Shown: positions 7,282 through 16,510, counted from the first letter of the stretch. The stretch is DNA of 18,350 nucleotides from Clostridiaceae bacterium (GCA_029256485.1 JAQSXU010000064.1:1-18350); one strand, 5' to 3'. The notes: generated from the letters alone by a model not told the origin. Made by a program: numbers and translations.

Positions 7282-10200
7282 TGGTGAGTAATGATTGTAT
7301 TTATGCAAGAAAAAAGATTATAGAAAGAGCTAAGGCAGAAATGCTTGGGCCAGGTTCAGAAGATATTGGCGGAAATATTAGGTGTGAAGTTATATCTGAC
7401 TCTCCAGTGGAAAGATATTCACTAGGAGTATTGTTTCCACAGGAAATAGTTTACGGACAGGATGATAATGAAAAACAAAAGATTATTGAAGAAAATAATG
7501 CTATAAGTGATGAGCAGATTAAAGAAGAAGCGAATGAAGAAAATAATTTAAGAAATGAGCCTGTTAAATCTTCAACAGTTCTTGAAGAAGAATCGTTAGA
7601 CGAAGAAATAGGTATGACAAATCAAACTATGCCTTCAGCAATGGGACTGACTTGCTTTATAAAAGGAAAAACTGAAAAAATAATTATAGAAATAAGTTGT
7701 GCTAAATATAGGGCAAGCAAGTTTAGAGATTGTATGGTTGAAATTAATGAAACTGTAAACATTGAGAAATATATGCTTGATGAATATGTATATTTTGAAG
7801 ATGGATATTTAAAGCTTAAGAAAAATATTACATCTAAAAATGTTACAGATTTAATTTCTGGAAGAAAAATTAAAGAAGAAAGACCAGATATAGTGGCAGT
7901 ATTATATAAACTAGCATCACTTTGTACATCCGAGGAGTTTCCTAAACATACGGGATATGTAAGAATTCCGTTTTTAGAAAAGAAGAAGGTAGAGATAGAT
8001 GTAAACAAAGAAATATCCAGTATATATATTACTGAAGATGGGGCAATTGATGAAAATCAAGGATGTTTAAAAATAACAGTATTAACTAAAAAATATGGGA
8101 ATGATATTTTTAGTCATACTGTTGTGATTATAAATGAATATAAATCTGAACGCCGATATAATAAATGTTTCTTTCAGCCTGAAATAAGAATTAATTCTGA
8201 AGATAATAAATTTGTTTTTATTGAAAAAAGTGAGATAGATAGGAAATATAATAAATATATGGAGGACAGTGAACTTATTTTCAATTTATTATATAGAAAT
8301 AAAAAAAGTTATGCAGTAGGGCATGGGGTTGCAACTGGTCAAAATGTTGAAATTCAGAGTGGAAAAGGAGAGGTATATACTGATTTTTTTCCGAGTTATG
8401 AAATTCCACAGCTTGATTTTGAAATAAAAAGTCTTGGGGAAAAAAGCATAGAAATATTATCTATGTTTAATATGTCTGATTTATCAAATATTAATAAATA
8501 CGAAAAAATAGGATTATTAAATGATTTTGCAAATGCTTATGAAAAATGGATTAATGAACAGAAAAAATTAGGTGATGAATTAAAAGAAAAATATGAACTA
8601 AAAACAATAAATAATTTAATAAAAAATTGTGAAGATTCATTAGAAAGGATAAGAAAAGGAATCTCTATATTATCTGAAAATTCTAGTGTTTATGATGCTT
8701 TTATTTTAATGAATAGAGCAATGCTTATGCAGAGAGCGCATTCAAAGTTTACAGGAAGTGAATATGACAGATTTCCGGGGGATAAAGATAATTCCATTAC
8801 AGAAATTAATTATTCAAATATACCTAAAAAAGATGCAGCTTGGAGAGCATTCCAGCTAGCATTTATATTGATGAATATATAAGCTTTTTCAAATCCGGAA
8901 AGTACAGAAAGAGATATTGTTGATTTAATTTGGATTCCAACTGGAGGTGGTAAAACTGAAGCATACTTAGGACTTACTGGATTTACTATATTTTTAAGAA
9001 GATTAAATGATCCTGTAAATGGTGGTGGAACGGCAATTATAATGAGGTATACCTTAAGGCTTCTTGCTTCTCAGCAATTTATAAGAGCATCAATATTAAT
9101 CTGTGCGTGTGAAAAAATTAGAAGAGAATTAAATATAAGCAAAAAATATAATCTTGGGGAAGATGAAATATCAATAGGACTATGGGTTGGAGGAGATCCA
9201 ACACCTAATACTAATAAAGATGCGAAAATAGAATATTTAAGTTTGACTAAAGCATGTAAAAGTAAAGAGGAATTAGAAGAAAATAAAAGGGAGCATAATA
9301 AATTTCAAGTGTTAAAATGTCCATGGTGTGGAACTAAACTTGAAGTAGAATATGTTGATGGAAAGAAAAAGGGAATATGGGGATATGATTACAGCAAAAA
9401 GAATATAATATTCTGCCCTGAACCAAAATGTGATTTTAATAGGAATCTACCTATTCAGGTTGTAGATGATGAATTATATAAGAATCCACCTACTCTTCTT
9501 TTTGGTACGGTTGATAAATTTGCTTCTCTTCCTTGGAAAGGTGAAGTGTCAAACTTATTTGCTTTAAATAAAGGTAATAATACAAGAGCTCCTGAATTAA
9601 TTATACAGGATGAATTACATTTAATATCAGGACCATTAGGTACTATTGTTGGTTTATATGAGACTGCAATAGACGCTATGTGTAGCACTAAGGGAAAAAG
9701 ACCTAAAATAATAGCATCAACAGCAACTATAAAAAGAGCAGAAGAGCAGTGCAAGATGCTTTTTAACAGAAAAGTTATGCAATTTCCACCTTCTGGATTA
9801 AATATAGAAGATAATTTCTTTTCACATGAAGTATCAACTGATAAGAAGCCTGGAAGAATGTATGTTGGATTAATGGCATCAGGAAAAACAACAACAACAG
9901 CACAGATAAGACTTTATACTGCACTAATGGAGTCATTAAATCTTATTGATATAGACGATGAAATTAAAAATAAATACTGGACTTTGGTTGGTTATTTCAA
10001 TTCAATTAGGGAACTTGCAAAGACCACTACATTGGTTAATGATGATATAGCAAGTAATATTCAAAGATATATGAAGAGAATTATTAAGTTTGATTCAACT
10101 AGATATGCATATAATTTAAAAGAATTAACAAGCCGGCTGTCATCTACTGAGATTGTGAAGACTTTAAAGAATTTAGAAAATGAATATATTAATAAAGAAA

Positions 10201-10919
10201 TAGAAGGGAAAACAGTTAATAATATTAACCATGCAATTGATATTCTTCTTGCAACTAACATGATTAGTGTTGGTGTTGATGTAAGTAGATTAAATTTAAT
10301 GGTTGTATCTGGACAGCCAAAACAGACTTCTGAATACATTCAGGCAACAAGCAGAGTTGGAAGAAAATATCCTGGACTTGTATTTACTTTATATAATGCA
10401 TCTAAAACACGAGATAGGTCACATTATGAATTGTTTTATTCTTATCATCAGACATTTTATAAATATGTAGAACCAACAAGTATAACTCCATTTTCAGAGC
10501 CTGCAAGAGAAAGAGCACTCCATGCAGTTTTTATAAGTCTTGTGAGACATATTATAGGACTAAATTCAGAAGATGAAGCAAAGGACTTTGATGAACAAAT
10601 TGAAGGTTTAAATGAAGTTAGAGATTACATTATAAATAGAGCTGGAGATCTTGATAATAGTCAAAATCACAATATGGCAGAAGATACAAGAAATGAATTA
10701 AACAATATAATTAGTAGATGGATAACAAAGATTGAAACATCCTCTCATGATGAAAAAGTAAATTATCATAATAAGAAAGCAGATAAAAATCTTTTAGAGA
10801 CATTTTTAAACAGAAATAATTCAAATGCATTTCCAACAATGCAGTCTATGAGAAATATAGATAATCAGGCAGGAGTTGAAATAATAATTTTGGGAGATGA
10901 TGAGAATGCAAGAAATTAA
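7281..10919 (+). pseudogene. drmA: DISARM helicase DrmA, interrupted by one in-frame stop
   Basis: 1212 codons in a single frame with one TAA at 8880-8882. DrmA is the SF2 helicase/translocase of DISARM that works with DrmB on unmodified phage DNA. The N-terminal region (residues 1-533) has the opening typical of the family (AEMLGPGSEDIGG, then YSLGVLFPQEIVYGQ) and an acidic linker near 70-110. After the stop come Walker A PTGGGKT (553-559), a zinc-ribbon-like set (CPWC at 680-683, CPEPKC at 712-717), the DELH box (777-780), STAT motif III (813-816), and motif VI QATSRVGRK (from 1021). The start ATG 7281 overlaps drmE's stop and has GAGAGGG upstream. The last 14 bases overlap drmB. The product appears as open frames 7281-8882 and 9042-10919, but the second begins after Walker A and has no clear ribosome-binding site, so neither piece should be an active motor. 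A sequencing error or readthrough would restore a full gene. Confidence 0.85.
8880..8957 (+). other. drmA: Premature TAA and Walker A of drmA
   Basis: The TAA at 8880-8882 follows FILMNI. The same frame continues with AFSNPESTERDIVDLIWI into PTGGGKT (8937-8957) without any other defect. There is no in-frame ATG, GTG or TTG between the stop and Walker A; the first ATG is at 9042. A single base change, for example from CAA or GAA, would explain the stop. Confidence 0.9.
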
Positions 10920-12777
10920 GAAAAAAATACCATTGCCTGACACCGCTTATAAAGTAAGATTTTCGCAAGCTGTTACTCCTTTTGGTGTAGGTGCTATGGT
11001 AGATTTTAAAGATCAAACGTTAATGGTTGCAGCAACTGATTATTGGACAGTTGCTGCGAGTGAAGAAATACATGATGAACGTTTAGAAAAGTTATTAAAG
11101 GTAGAAAAGTTTTGTTTACCTCCTGAAAAAAGTGAAATACGTAAGATTCCTTTTGTAAGATTTCCAAGATGGTATTTCTGTCCTAAATGTAGAAGATTGA
11201 GGCCAATAGAAGATTGGGAAAGAGATTTTATACCTAGAAAAGGTACTAAAAATGAAAGCATGATTAAACCTATATGTATGGAATGCAAGTTGAAATTAGT
11301 TCCTGCTGGAATACTAGTTGTATGCAGGCATGGACATGTTGACGATTTTCCTTGGGAAAAGTGGGTGCATATGAAAAAAAAATCAGGTAGTATATGTGGA
11401 AGTTCTCAATTAGAGATAAAAAATACAAGTAGTTCATTAGGATTAGAAGGTTTGATTGTAAAATGTAAAACCTGCGGGGCAACAGCTAATTTAAAGGGAG
11501 CCTTTGGAGAAAATGCTTTTGAAAAATTTAAAATAGGATATAAATGTACAGGCAATAAACCCTGGAGTGGAGAAAAAGGTGACTGTTATGAAGAACCTAA
11601 AAGTATTCAGAGAGGTGCATTAAATATATATTTTTCTAAAGTAGTAAGTTCAATAGTAATACCACCGTATTCAAGTGATATACATATACTTGTAAAGAGT
11701 AGTAAAAAATATTCTACGCTATTAGAGATGCTTGAAGATGAGGATTATGTTGAAGCAAAAGGAAAGATAAATATAATAAATAGTTATGTAAAGAAAATTG
11801 CAGATGATATTTATCAGCCAGAATCAGTGGTACAAATAATATTAAATAGAGTATTTAATGACAATGACTCTGTTGATACAGAAACAAAGGAACAATATAG
11901 AATAGAGGAATATAAAGCTCTAACTGGTGATATTCCACAGGAATGTATGAATGAACGAGATTTTAAAATAGAAGTGCAGAACAATATTGTCGATTATAAT
12001 ATTGAAAGTCTTAAACGTGTTACACTTGTAAAGAAAATGAGAGAAGTACGTGCACTTGTTGGTTTTAGCCGAATAAATCCTGTTGAGGCAGATACTATGT
12101 CTGGATTTGAAAGTCGTGAAAATAATAAGGGGTTTATTTCAATTAAACCTAGAGATAAAAATTGGTATCCAGCTTATGAAAGCAGAGGAGAAGGAATATT
12201 TATAGAATTTGATAATGATATGATCGAAGAATGGATTAATAAAAATCCTGGAGTCTCCAAGAGAATAGAAATTTTAAATTGTAGATACAATCAAAGAGAA
12301 AAGAAATATGGTAATAAAGAAAGAAATATTACGCCTAAATTTATACTTCTCCATACGCTAGCACATCTTTTAATAAAACAGTTGAGTTTTGAATGTGGAT
12401 ATGATTCAGCATCTCTTACAGAAAGAATCTATTGTAATACAAAACAAGGAATACCAGAAATGAGTGGAATACTAATATATACTTCTTCAGGAGATTCAGA
12501 AGGTACTCTAGGCGGACTGGTAAGACAAGGAAAAGCTGATATGCTTCCAAGAATATTTAATGAAGCTGTAAAAAAGGCGACATGGTGCTCTTCTGATCCA
12601 GTATGCATAGAAAGCAAAGGACAGGGGAGAGATGCACTGAATTTATCTGCATGTCATGCTTGTACACTGATATCAGAAACAAGCTGTGAGGAATTCAATG
12701 TACTGCTTGATAGGGCATTGATTGTTGGAGAACTTGAAAACAGAGAAATGGGTTTTTTTAATGATATTTTAGACTAA
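10906..12777 (+). CDS. drmB: DISARM protein DrmB (DUF1998)
   Basis: 623 residues. GGGAG (10892-10896) favours ATG 10906 over the two ATGs at 10897 and 10900, which are too close to it. The gene overlaps drmA by 14 bases, so its translation is likely coupled to drmA and may suffer from the drmA stop codon 2 kb upstream. DrmB pairs with the DrmA helicase in the core DISARM complex. Visible features: zinc-type cysteines CPKC (92-95) and CMEC (124-127), then CRHGHVDDFPW (from 140), a further CKTC and CTG in the middle region, and the C-terminal DUF1998 domain with LLHTLAHLLIK (His483, His487), the GYDSASLTERIYC stretch, and a closing Cys cluster (Cys561, Cys566, Cys583-His584, Cys586, Cys594). 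These are the expected features of the family and the frame is intact. No drmC (phospholipase D-like) gene follows; the next gene is convergent. Confidence in the family is high. Confidence 0.9.
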   Translation: MQEIKKKIPLPDTAYKVRFSQAVTPFGVGAMVDFKDQTLMVAATDYWTVAASEEIHDERLEKLLKVEKFCLPPEKSEIRKIPFVRFPRWYFCPKCRRLRPIEDWERDFIPRKGTKNESMIKPICMECKLKLVPAGILVVCRHGHVDDFPWEKWVHMKKKSGSICGSSQLEIKNTSSSLGLEGLIVKCKTCGATANLKGAFGENAFEKFKIGYKCTGNKPWSGEKGDCYEEPKSIQRGALNIYFSKVVSSIVIPPYSSDIHILVKSSKKYSTLLEMLEDEDYVEAKGKINIINSYVKKIADDIYQPESVVQIILNRVFNDNDSVDTETKEQYRIEEYKALTGDIPQECMNERDFKIEVQNNIVDYNIESLKRVTLVKKMREVRALVGFSRINPVEADTMSGFESRENNKGFISIKPRDKNWYPAYESRGEGIFIEFDNDMIEEWINKNPGVSKRIEILNCRYNQREKKYGNKERNITPKFILLHTLAHLLIKQLSFECGYDSASLTERIYCNTKQGIPEMSGILIYTSSGDSEGTLGGLVRQGKADMLPRIFNEAVKKATWCSSDPVCIESKGQGRDALNLSACHACTLISETSCEEFNVLLDRALIVGELENREMGFFNDILD

Positions 12778-12917
12778 CAATATTTCATTTTGAATAAATT
12801 AATAATAATAAAGTGTATAATTTAGGAAGTATATTATAATAAAATACTAAATTTAAGAAAGTTTATTATAGTGTTTGACTATAAAGGAAAATTTAAATTT
12901 CCTAGATATATAATTTA

Positions 12918-12968
12918 TTAAAACACGCTATTAAATAAGTATAAATACCAATTATTAGCGTGTTTTAA
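12918..12968. terminator. Bidirectional terminator between drmB and vsr
   Basis: TTAAAACACGCTA (12918-12930) pairs perfectly with TAGCGTGTTTTAA (12956-12968), a 13-bp stem with a 25-base AT-rich loop and A/T runs at both ends, between two convergent genes. The loop is long for a textbook terminator. Two smaller hairpins lie just upstream: TTATAGT/ACTATAA around 12866-12884, and the near-palindrome AGGAAAATTTAAATTTCCT at 12885-12903. Confidence 0.6.
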
Positions 12969-13004
12969 GTTGCTTTATAAGAAGAGTTATTAATTAGTAA
13001 AAGT

Positions 13005-13475
13005 TTAATCATCATCAGTAAAACTAAATGATTCATCATAATCATGAGTTTCTATTTCAAGATCAAAGATAACCTCTTCAATATACTTAATACATTCATC
13101 AGTATGTTCTAAAATATCTTTTCCCCAAAACCTTATTACAGTCCAGCCAAGAGCATAAAGGTCCTTGTCAATTTTATTATCCCTTTCAATATTTTTTGAA
13201 ATTTTATTAATCCAATAAGCACTGTTATTACTATGTTTTAATTTTTCTTTTTGGAAATTCCAACCTTTACCGTGGAAGAATTCACCATCACAGAATATTG
13301 CAATTTTATATTTCGTTAGAACTATATCAGGTTTTCCTGGAATTTCATTATAGTGTTTTCTATATCTATAACCTCTGCTCCAGAGGGCTTTACGTAGCTT
13401 TAATTCGATTTTTGTATCTTTGCTATTAATATTTTTCATGTTTTTGTGTCGTTGGGATTTTGTTAAGTTATCCAT
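13005..13475 (-). CDS. vsr: Very-short-patch repair (Vsr-type) endonuclease
   Basis: 156 residues on the minus strand. The start is ATG 13475, with GGAGT seven bases upstream; the frame extends a further 32 codons but has no ribosome-binding site there. Vsr nicks DNA at T:G mismatches that arise when 5-methylcytosine deaminates, so it belongs with the cytosine methyltransferase at 15167-16399. Motifs: KNMKNINSKDTKIELKLRKA (11-30), GYRYRKHYNEIPGKPDIVL with the catalytic Asp50, FCDGEFFHG (61-69) with His68, and GWTVIRFWG (110-118). Length is normal for Vsr. Unlike E. coli Vsr, the FFHG region has no Cys/His zinc cluster, which suggests a zinc-free subfamily. The tail (141-156) is acidic. It is divergent from the restriction gene with 138 bases between starts, so the two may share a control region. 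A decayed plus-strand copy lies at 17481-17902. Confidence 0.88.
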   Translation of the reverse strand: MDNLTKSQRHKNMKNINSKDTKIELKLRKALWSRGYRYRKHYNEIPGKPDIVLTKYKIAIFCDGEFFHGKGWNFQKEKLKHSNNSAYWINKISKNIERDNKIDKDLYALGWTVIRFWGKDILEHTDECIKYIEEVIFDLEIETHDYDESFSFTDDD

Positions 13476-13506
13476 AGTAAGTACTCCATTTAGATATTTA
13501 TATATA

Positions 13507-13544
13507 ATTATATCATTTTTTATTATTAATTTTTCAGGTATAAT
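13507..13544. promoter_or_regulatory. Divergent promoter region between vsr and the restriction gene
   Basis: On the plus strand TATAAT at 13539-13544 is a perfect -10 box (only a T-rich -35 upstream), about 70 bases before the restriction gene start. On the minus strand TATAAT is encoded at 13507-13512, with CTGAAA encoded at 13532-13537 as a possible -35 (19-base spacer). The two promoters would overlap face to face, so they may interfere with one another. Confidence 0.4.
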
Positions 13545-13613
13545 AAACTTAAGCAAAATATTGTAGAACATTGCTAATAGAAACTTAAAATGGAATTAAT
13601 AGAGGTAAAAGTT

Positions 13614-14918
13614 ATGTCAAAAATAATTTGGGACAAGTTTTTTGAAGAAGAAAAGAAAGAGTACATGGAATTTTTAAAAATATTTGGTGCTTTAAGTGGA
13701 TTATTTAAAGATAATAAAGACGGAGCTAATGCAAGAAAACCATATTTATACTACAGAAATCATGAACAGCTATTTGCAAGAGTATTTAGTGTTAAAGATT
13801 TAACTAGAAAAGATAGTGCTTTTGATGCATTGGGAGTATGGGGGGATGATAGAGTTGGAATTGGCCTTAAAACGTGGATTCATTCCAAAGATTTAACTTA
13901 TCAAAAAGTTGCAGAATTTAATAAATTAGCTCCAACAGTTATAATACCGCTAATTGAAAATGGTACACCGGAAGATGTTGTTAAAAAAGTTGCAGAGCTT
14001 AGAAATGAGCGTATAATGCTTGATAAGCGTTTATATAAAACAAATAGAGATGTTTATCATTATATTACTCGTGATGATAATGTGATGAATATAATAGAAA
14101 CACCCTACGATTTAATAGATTTAGATAGTATTAAGTTTATAAAAACAGATGGAAAAACTTATTCGTTTAATGATAAATTTCATAACTATAGATTTTACAA
14201 AAGCAAGAGTGTATTATTAGAAGAATTTGATGCATCACAAGGAGAGATAATAGAAAAAATACCAATAGAGCAGTACGATGATCCTTTTGAACTTATTAAG
14301 ATGATCACCATTCCAAGTGGAAAAGAAGATAGGGTAGAGGAAACAGTTTATTTGCCACTTTATCAAGATAAAAAGGAAGGTAGAATTGTTACTGACTGTT
14401 CTGGTGTTAATATTCGTCATTCAAAGCCTAAGAATAAAGGAAGTAATACACCTAGACCTGAATATGAAATTGAAGTTAGAATAAGCACTTGGATACATCA
14501 TATTTTTCCAAAATTCTTTGGTATAAATGCATTTGAGGAAGATCAGATTAAAAATGTGAAATTAAATGATTTTGATCTAATTTTACCGGATGGAAGAGTA
14601 TTAAGAGGAAGGATAAAACAGTCAAATGGAAAGAGCCTTCAGACTTCTCCTCAGGGGGCGCTTGGCGAATGGATTTTAAAAGATGTATTGGGACTTGAAA
14701 ATAGAGAAGTAGTTACATGGGAATTATTAGACAAGCTTGGCATTGACAGTTTAAAGGTGACAAAAGTGGATGATAAACATTTTTATATAACAGTAGCAGA
14801 AACAGGAGCCTATGAAAAATTTAAAATAGATAATATGGATAAAATATTTAACAGTGGTTTGAAAGGTAAGCAGATTCCTTATTTTAGAACAGGACTTGTG
14901 CGAGAACTTGAAGAATAG
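13614..14918 (+). CDS. Type II restriction endonuclease with B3-like recognition domain
   Basis: 434 residues from ATG 13614, chosen because AGAGG (13601-13605) lies eight bases upstream; an ATG at 13590 has no ribosome-binding site. By position, just before a C5-cytosine methyltransferase and opposite vsr, this is the restriction enzyme of the cassette. The N-terminal region (about 40-105) has a conserved-looking block: RNHEQLFARVF (Glu51), DSAFDALGVWGDD (Asp67, Asp71), GIGLKTW (Lys86) and YQKVAEFNK, which could be a divergent PD-(D/E)XK active site. The C-terminal region (about 278-400), with TPRPEYEIEVRISTWIHHIF, then LPDGRVLRGRIKQSNGKSLQ, GALGEWILKDVLG and a YITVA end, resembles the B3-like DNA-recognition domain of NgoFVII/BfiI-type enzymes. 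I see no phospholipase D HxKxxxxD motif. The recognition site cannot be deduced. A modification-linked or DISARM accessory nuclease is the alternative. Confidence 0.65.
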   Translation: MSKIIWDKFFEEEKKEYMEFLKIFGALSGLFKDNKDGANARKPYLYYRNHEQLFARVFSVKDLTRKDSAFDALGVWGDDRVGIGLKTWIHSKDLTYQKVAEFNKLAPTVIIPLIENGTPEDVVKKVAELRNERIMLDKRLYKTNRDVYHYITRDDNVMNIIETPYDLIDLDSIKFIKTDGKTYSFNDKFHNYRFYKSKSVLLEEFDASQGEIIEKIPIEQYDDPFELIKMITIPSGKEDRVEETVYLPLYQDKKEGRIVTDCSGVNIRHSKPKNKGSNTPRPEYEIEVRISTWIHHIFPKFFGINAFEEDQIKNVKLNDFDLILPDGRVLRGRIKQSNGKSLQTSPQGALGEWILKDVLGLENREVVTWELLDKLGIDSLKVTKVDDKHFYITVAETGAYEKFKIDNMDKIFNSGLKGKQIPYFRTGLVRELEE

Positions 14919-14945
14919 TAATATATCAGTAAAATTATATTTTAT

Positions 14946-15038
14946 AAAGGGTATTAAAAAAACAGATTAGGGAAAGATATATTGGTCAATTTTTATAAAC
15001 TTGTATATCTAAAGTATAATAATTTATTTAATACCTTT
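14946..15038. repeat. Inverted repeat upstream of the methyltransferase gene
   Basis: AAAGGGTATTAAA (14946-14958) and TTTAATACCTTT (15027-15038) are near-perfect reverse complements (nine contiguous bases, GGTATTAAA) about 70 bases apart. They sit in the 248-base gap between the restriction and methyltransferase genes, upstream of the likely promoter. They may be a regulator's operator pair or chance in AT-rich DNA. Confidence 0.3.
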
Positions 15039-15085
15039 ACAAATAAACATATGTTCTATATAATGAATCGTAGAAAAAAATTTAA

Positions 15086-15115
15086 TTGTTTTAGTTGTAT
15101 ATTAGATGTTATACT
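15086..15115 (+). promoter_or_regulatory. Probable promoter of the methyltransferase gene
   Basis: TTGTTT (15086-15091) and TATACT (15110-15115) with an 18-base spacer form a good housekeeping-type promoter about 50 bases before ATG 15167. A separate promoter would let the methyltransferase be made ahead of the restriction enzyme. A second TATAAT at 15015-15020 lacks a convincing -35. Confidence 0.45.
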
Positions 15116-15166
15116 ATTGCAGAATGCTTTGCATTATTTAAAGAAGAAAAGGTGGTAACAAATAAG

Positions 15167-16399
15167 ATGAGTCGTGTATACAAGGTAGGAAGTTTGTTCG
15201 CTGGGGTTGGAGGTGTATGTCTTGGATTTCAGAGTGTATTCGATAAATGTAGAAAATATAAACTTGTATGGGCAAATGAAATTGACGAGTATGCATGTGA
15301 AACTTACCGAACTAATTTTAAGCATAAATTAATTCAGGGAGACATAAACAAAGTTCTAAATCCAGATATCATAGAAAATCTATTAAGTGAAATAAATAAA
15401 ACTGATAATAAGAAAATGAAAGAGTTACAGAGTGAGTATAATTATTATAAAAAGAAACATGAAGAAATTCTTTCAGTAAAATTAGATGTTCTATTAGGCG
15501 GATTTCCATGTCAGGCATTTAGTATAGCTGGAGAAAGAAAGGGCTTTGCAGATGATCGTGGCAATTTATTTTTAAGTATTATAAATTTAATTAATCAGTT
15601 GCAAGAAAAATACGGAACAGACGGCAGATATGGGATTAATGGAAAGCCTAGGGTTTTATTTTTGGAAAATGTAAAAAATTTAAAAAGTCATGATAATGGA
15701 AGAACATATGAAGTAATTAAGGGGCAGCTTGAAAAATTGGGATACATAATAAAAGCGAATGTATTAAATACAATGGATTATTCAGATTTGCCACAAAATA
15801 GAGAAAGAATATATATTTTAGGCTTTTTACATAAAGAAGATGCAGATAAATTTGATTTGTTTGATAAAATTGAAAGTTTGAAAAGAGTTAAGACTGAACA
15901 GGAAAGAATAGTTGATATAAAAAAGATAATAGATTATTCAATAAATACAGAATCATATGAGAAGTACTATTATTCGAAAGATAAATATCCTAATTATTTT
16001 ATTACTACAGAAGAATATAATAAATTGTCAGCTGACAAAAGAAAAGCTGAAAGAGTTAATTTGGATGAACAAATAACTGAAATGTATCAATTTTATCAAG
16101 TTCGAAGAGGAATGTATGTAAGAAAAAACAAAAGTGGAGTTTGTCCAACATTAACAGCAAATATGGGCACTGGTGGACATAATGTACCTCTTATAAAAGT
16201 TAGTGATGGAATTAGAAAACTGACTCCAACAGAAGTATTTAAATTACAAGGCTTTCCAATAAATAACGGATATAACTTACCTACTGAATATAAAGGAAAA
16301 GTGTATTCTGATTCACATTTATATAAGCAAGCAGGAAATGCTGTTTCGGTTCCTGTTATAGAGTTTTTAGCGAAAGAGATATTAAAAATATTAAATTAA
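15167..16399 (+). CDS. DNA (cytosine-5)-methyltransferase
   Basis: 410 residues. It transfers a methyl group from S-adenosylmethionine to C5 of cytosine in a specific site. The frame opens at TTG 15095, but that lies within the probable promoter; ATG 15167 follows AGGTGG (15150-15155) by 11 bases, and GTG 15152 is a weaker option. All key motifs are present in order: I SLFAGVGG (9-16), IV GGFPCQAFS with catalytic Cys115, VI LENV (166-169), VIII PQNRERIYILGF (209-220), the target-recognition region between about 230 and 315, IX RRGMYVRKNKSGVCPTLTAN, and X QAGNAVSVPVIEF (388-400). A charged helical insert (about 75-105) sits before motif IV. It protects against the restriction enzyme upstream and, by inference, might also serve as the DrmMII-type partner of the DISARM genes, since no other methyltransferase is present. 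The gene ends at a strong terminator. Confidence 0.93.
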   Translation: MSRVYKVGSLFAGVGGVCLGFQSVFDKCRKYKLVWANEIDEYACETYRTNFKHKLIQGDINKVLNPDIIENLLSEINKTDNKKMKELQSEYNYYKKKHEEILSVKLDVLLGGFPCQAFSIAGERKGFADDRGNLFLSIINLINQLQEKYGTDGRYGINGKPRVLFLENVKNLKSHDNGRTYEVIKGQLEKLGYIIKANVLNTMDYSDLPQNRERIYILGFLHKEDADKFDLFDKIESLKRVKTEQERIVDIKKIIDYSINTESYEKYYYSKDKYPNYFITTEEYNKLSADKRKAERVNLDEQITEMYQFYQVRRGMYVRKNKSGVCPTLTANMGTGGHNVPLIKVSDGIRKLTPTEVFKLQGFPINNGYNLPTEYKGKVYSDSHLYKQAGNAVSVPVIEFLAKEILKILN

Positions 16400-16441
16400 A
16401 AAGTAGAATTTAGCTAGTAATTTAGCTAAATTCTACTTTTT
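16398..16441. terminator. Strong terminator after the methyltransferase gene
   Basis: A perfect 19-bp stem, AAAAAGTAGAATTTAGCTA (16398-16416) with TAGCTAAATTCTACTTTTT (16423-16441), and a 6-base loop. The stem begins within the stop codon and has a T-run on either strand, so it can act in both directions. Confidence 0.9.
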
Positions 16442-16510
16442 AATTTCAATATAATAAATATAGGTATATAATGAAATAAATGTAGAAACTAATTATTTTC
16501 TGAAAAGGGG

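Noticed and set aside
9042..10919. The 3' part of drmA as an independent 625-residue gene
   Set aside because: The frame is continuous with the upstream part, the ATG at 9042 falls after Walker A, and no convincing ribosome-binding site precedes it.
4702..12777. Class 1 DISARM
   Set aside because: Class 1 carries drmD (SNF2-like helicase) and an adenine methyltransferase; neither is present, and the nearby methyltransferase is a C5-cytosine enzyme as in class 2.
884..13008. Minus-strand open frames inside the plus-strand genes (for example 884-1108, 5340-5762, 6627-7013, 7622-8008, 9455-9754, 10061-10339, 11040-11288)
   Set aside because: They lie opposite well-supported genes, have low-complexity hydrophobic translations, lack ribosome-binding sites and match no family. 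They are expected by chance in AT-rich coding DNA.
13875..14450. Possible phospholipase D motif in the restriction enzyme (two HSK triplets)
   Set aside because: Neither HSK is followed by four residues and Asp, as the HxKxxxxD motif requires.
15095..15166. Longer N terminus for the methyltransferase from TTG 15095
   Set aside because: It has no ribosome-binding site, adds residues before the usual start of motif I, and overlaps the likely -35/-10 promoter.
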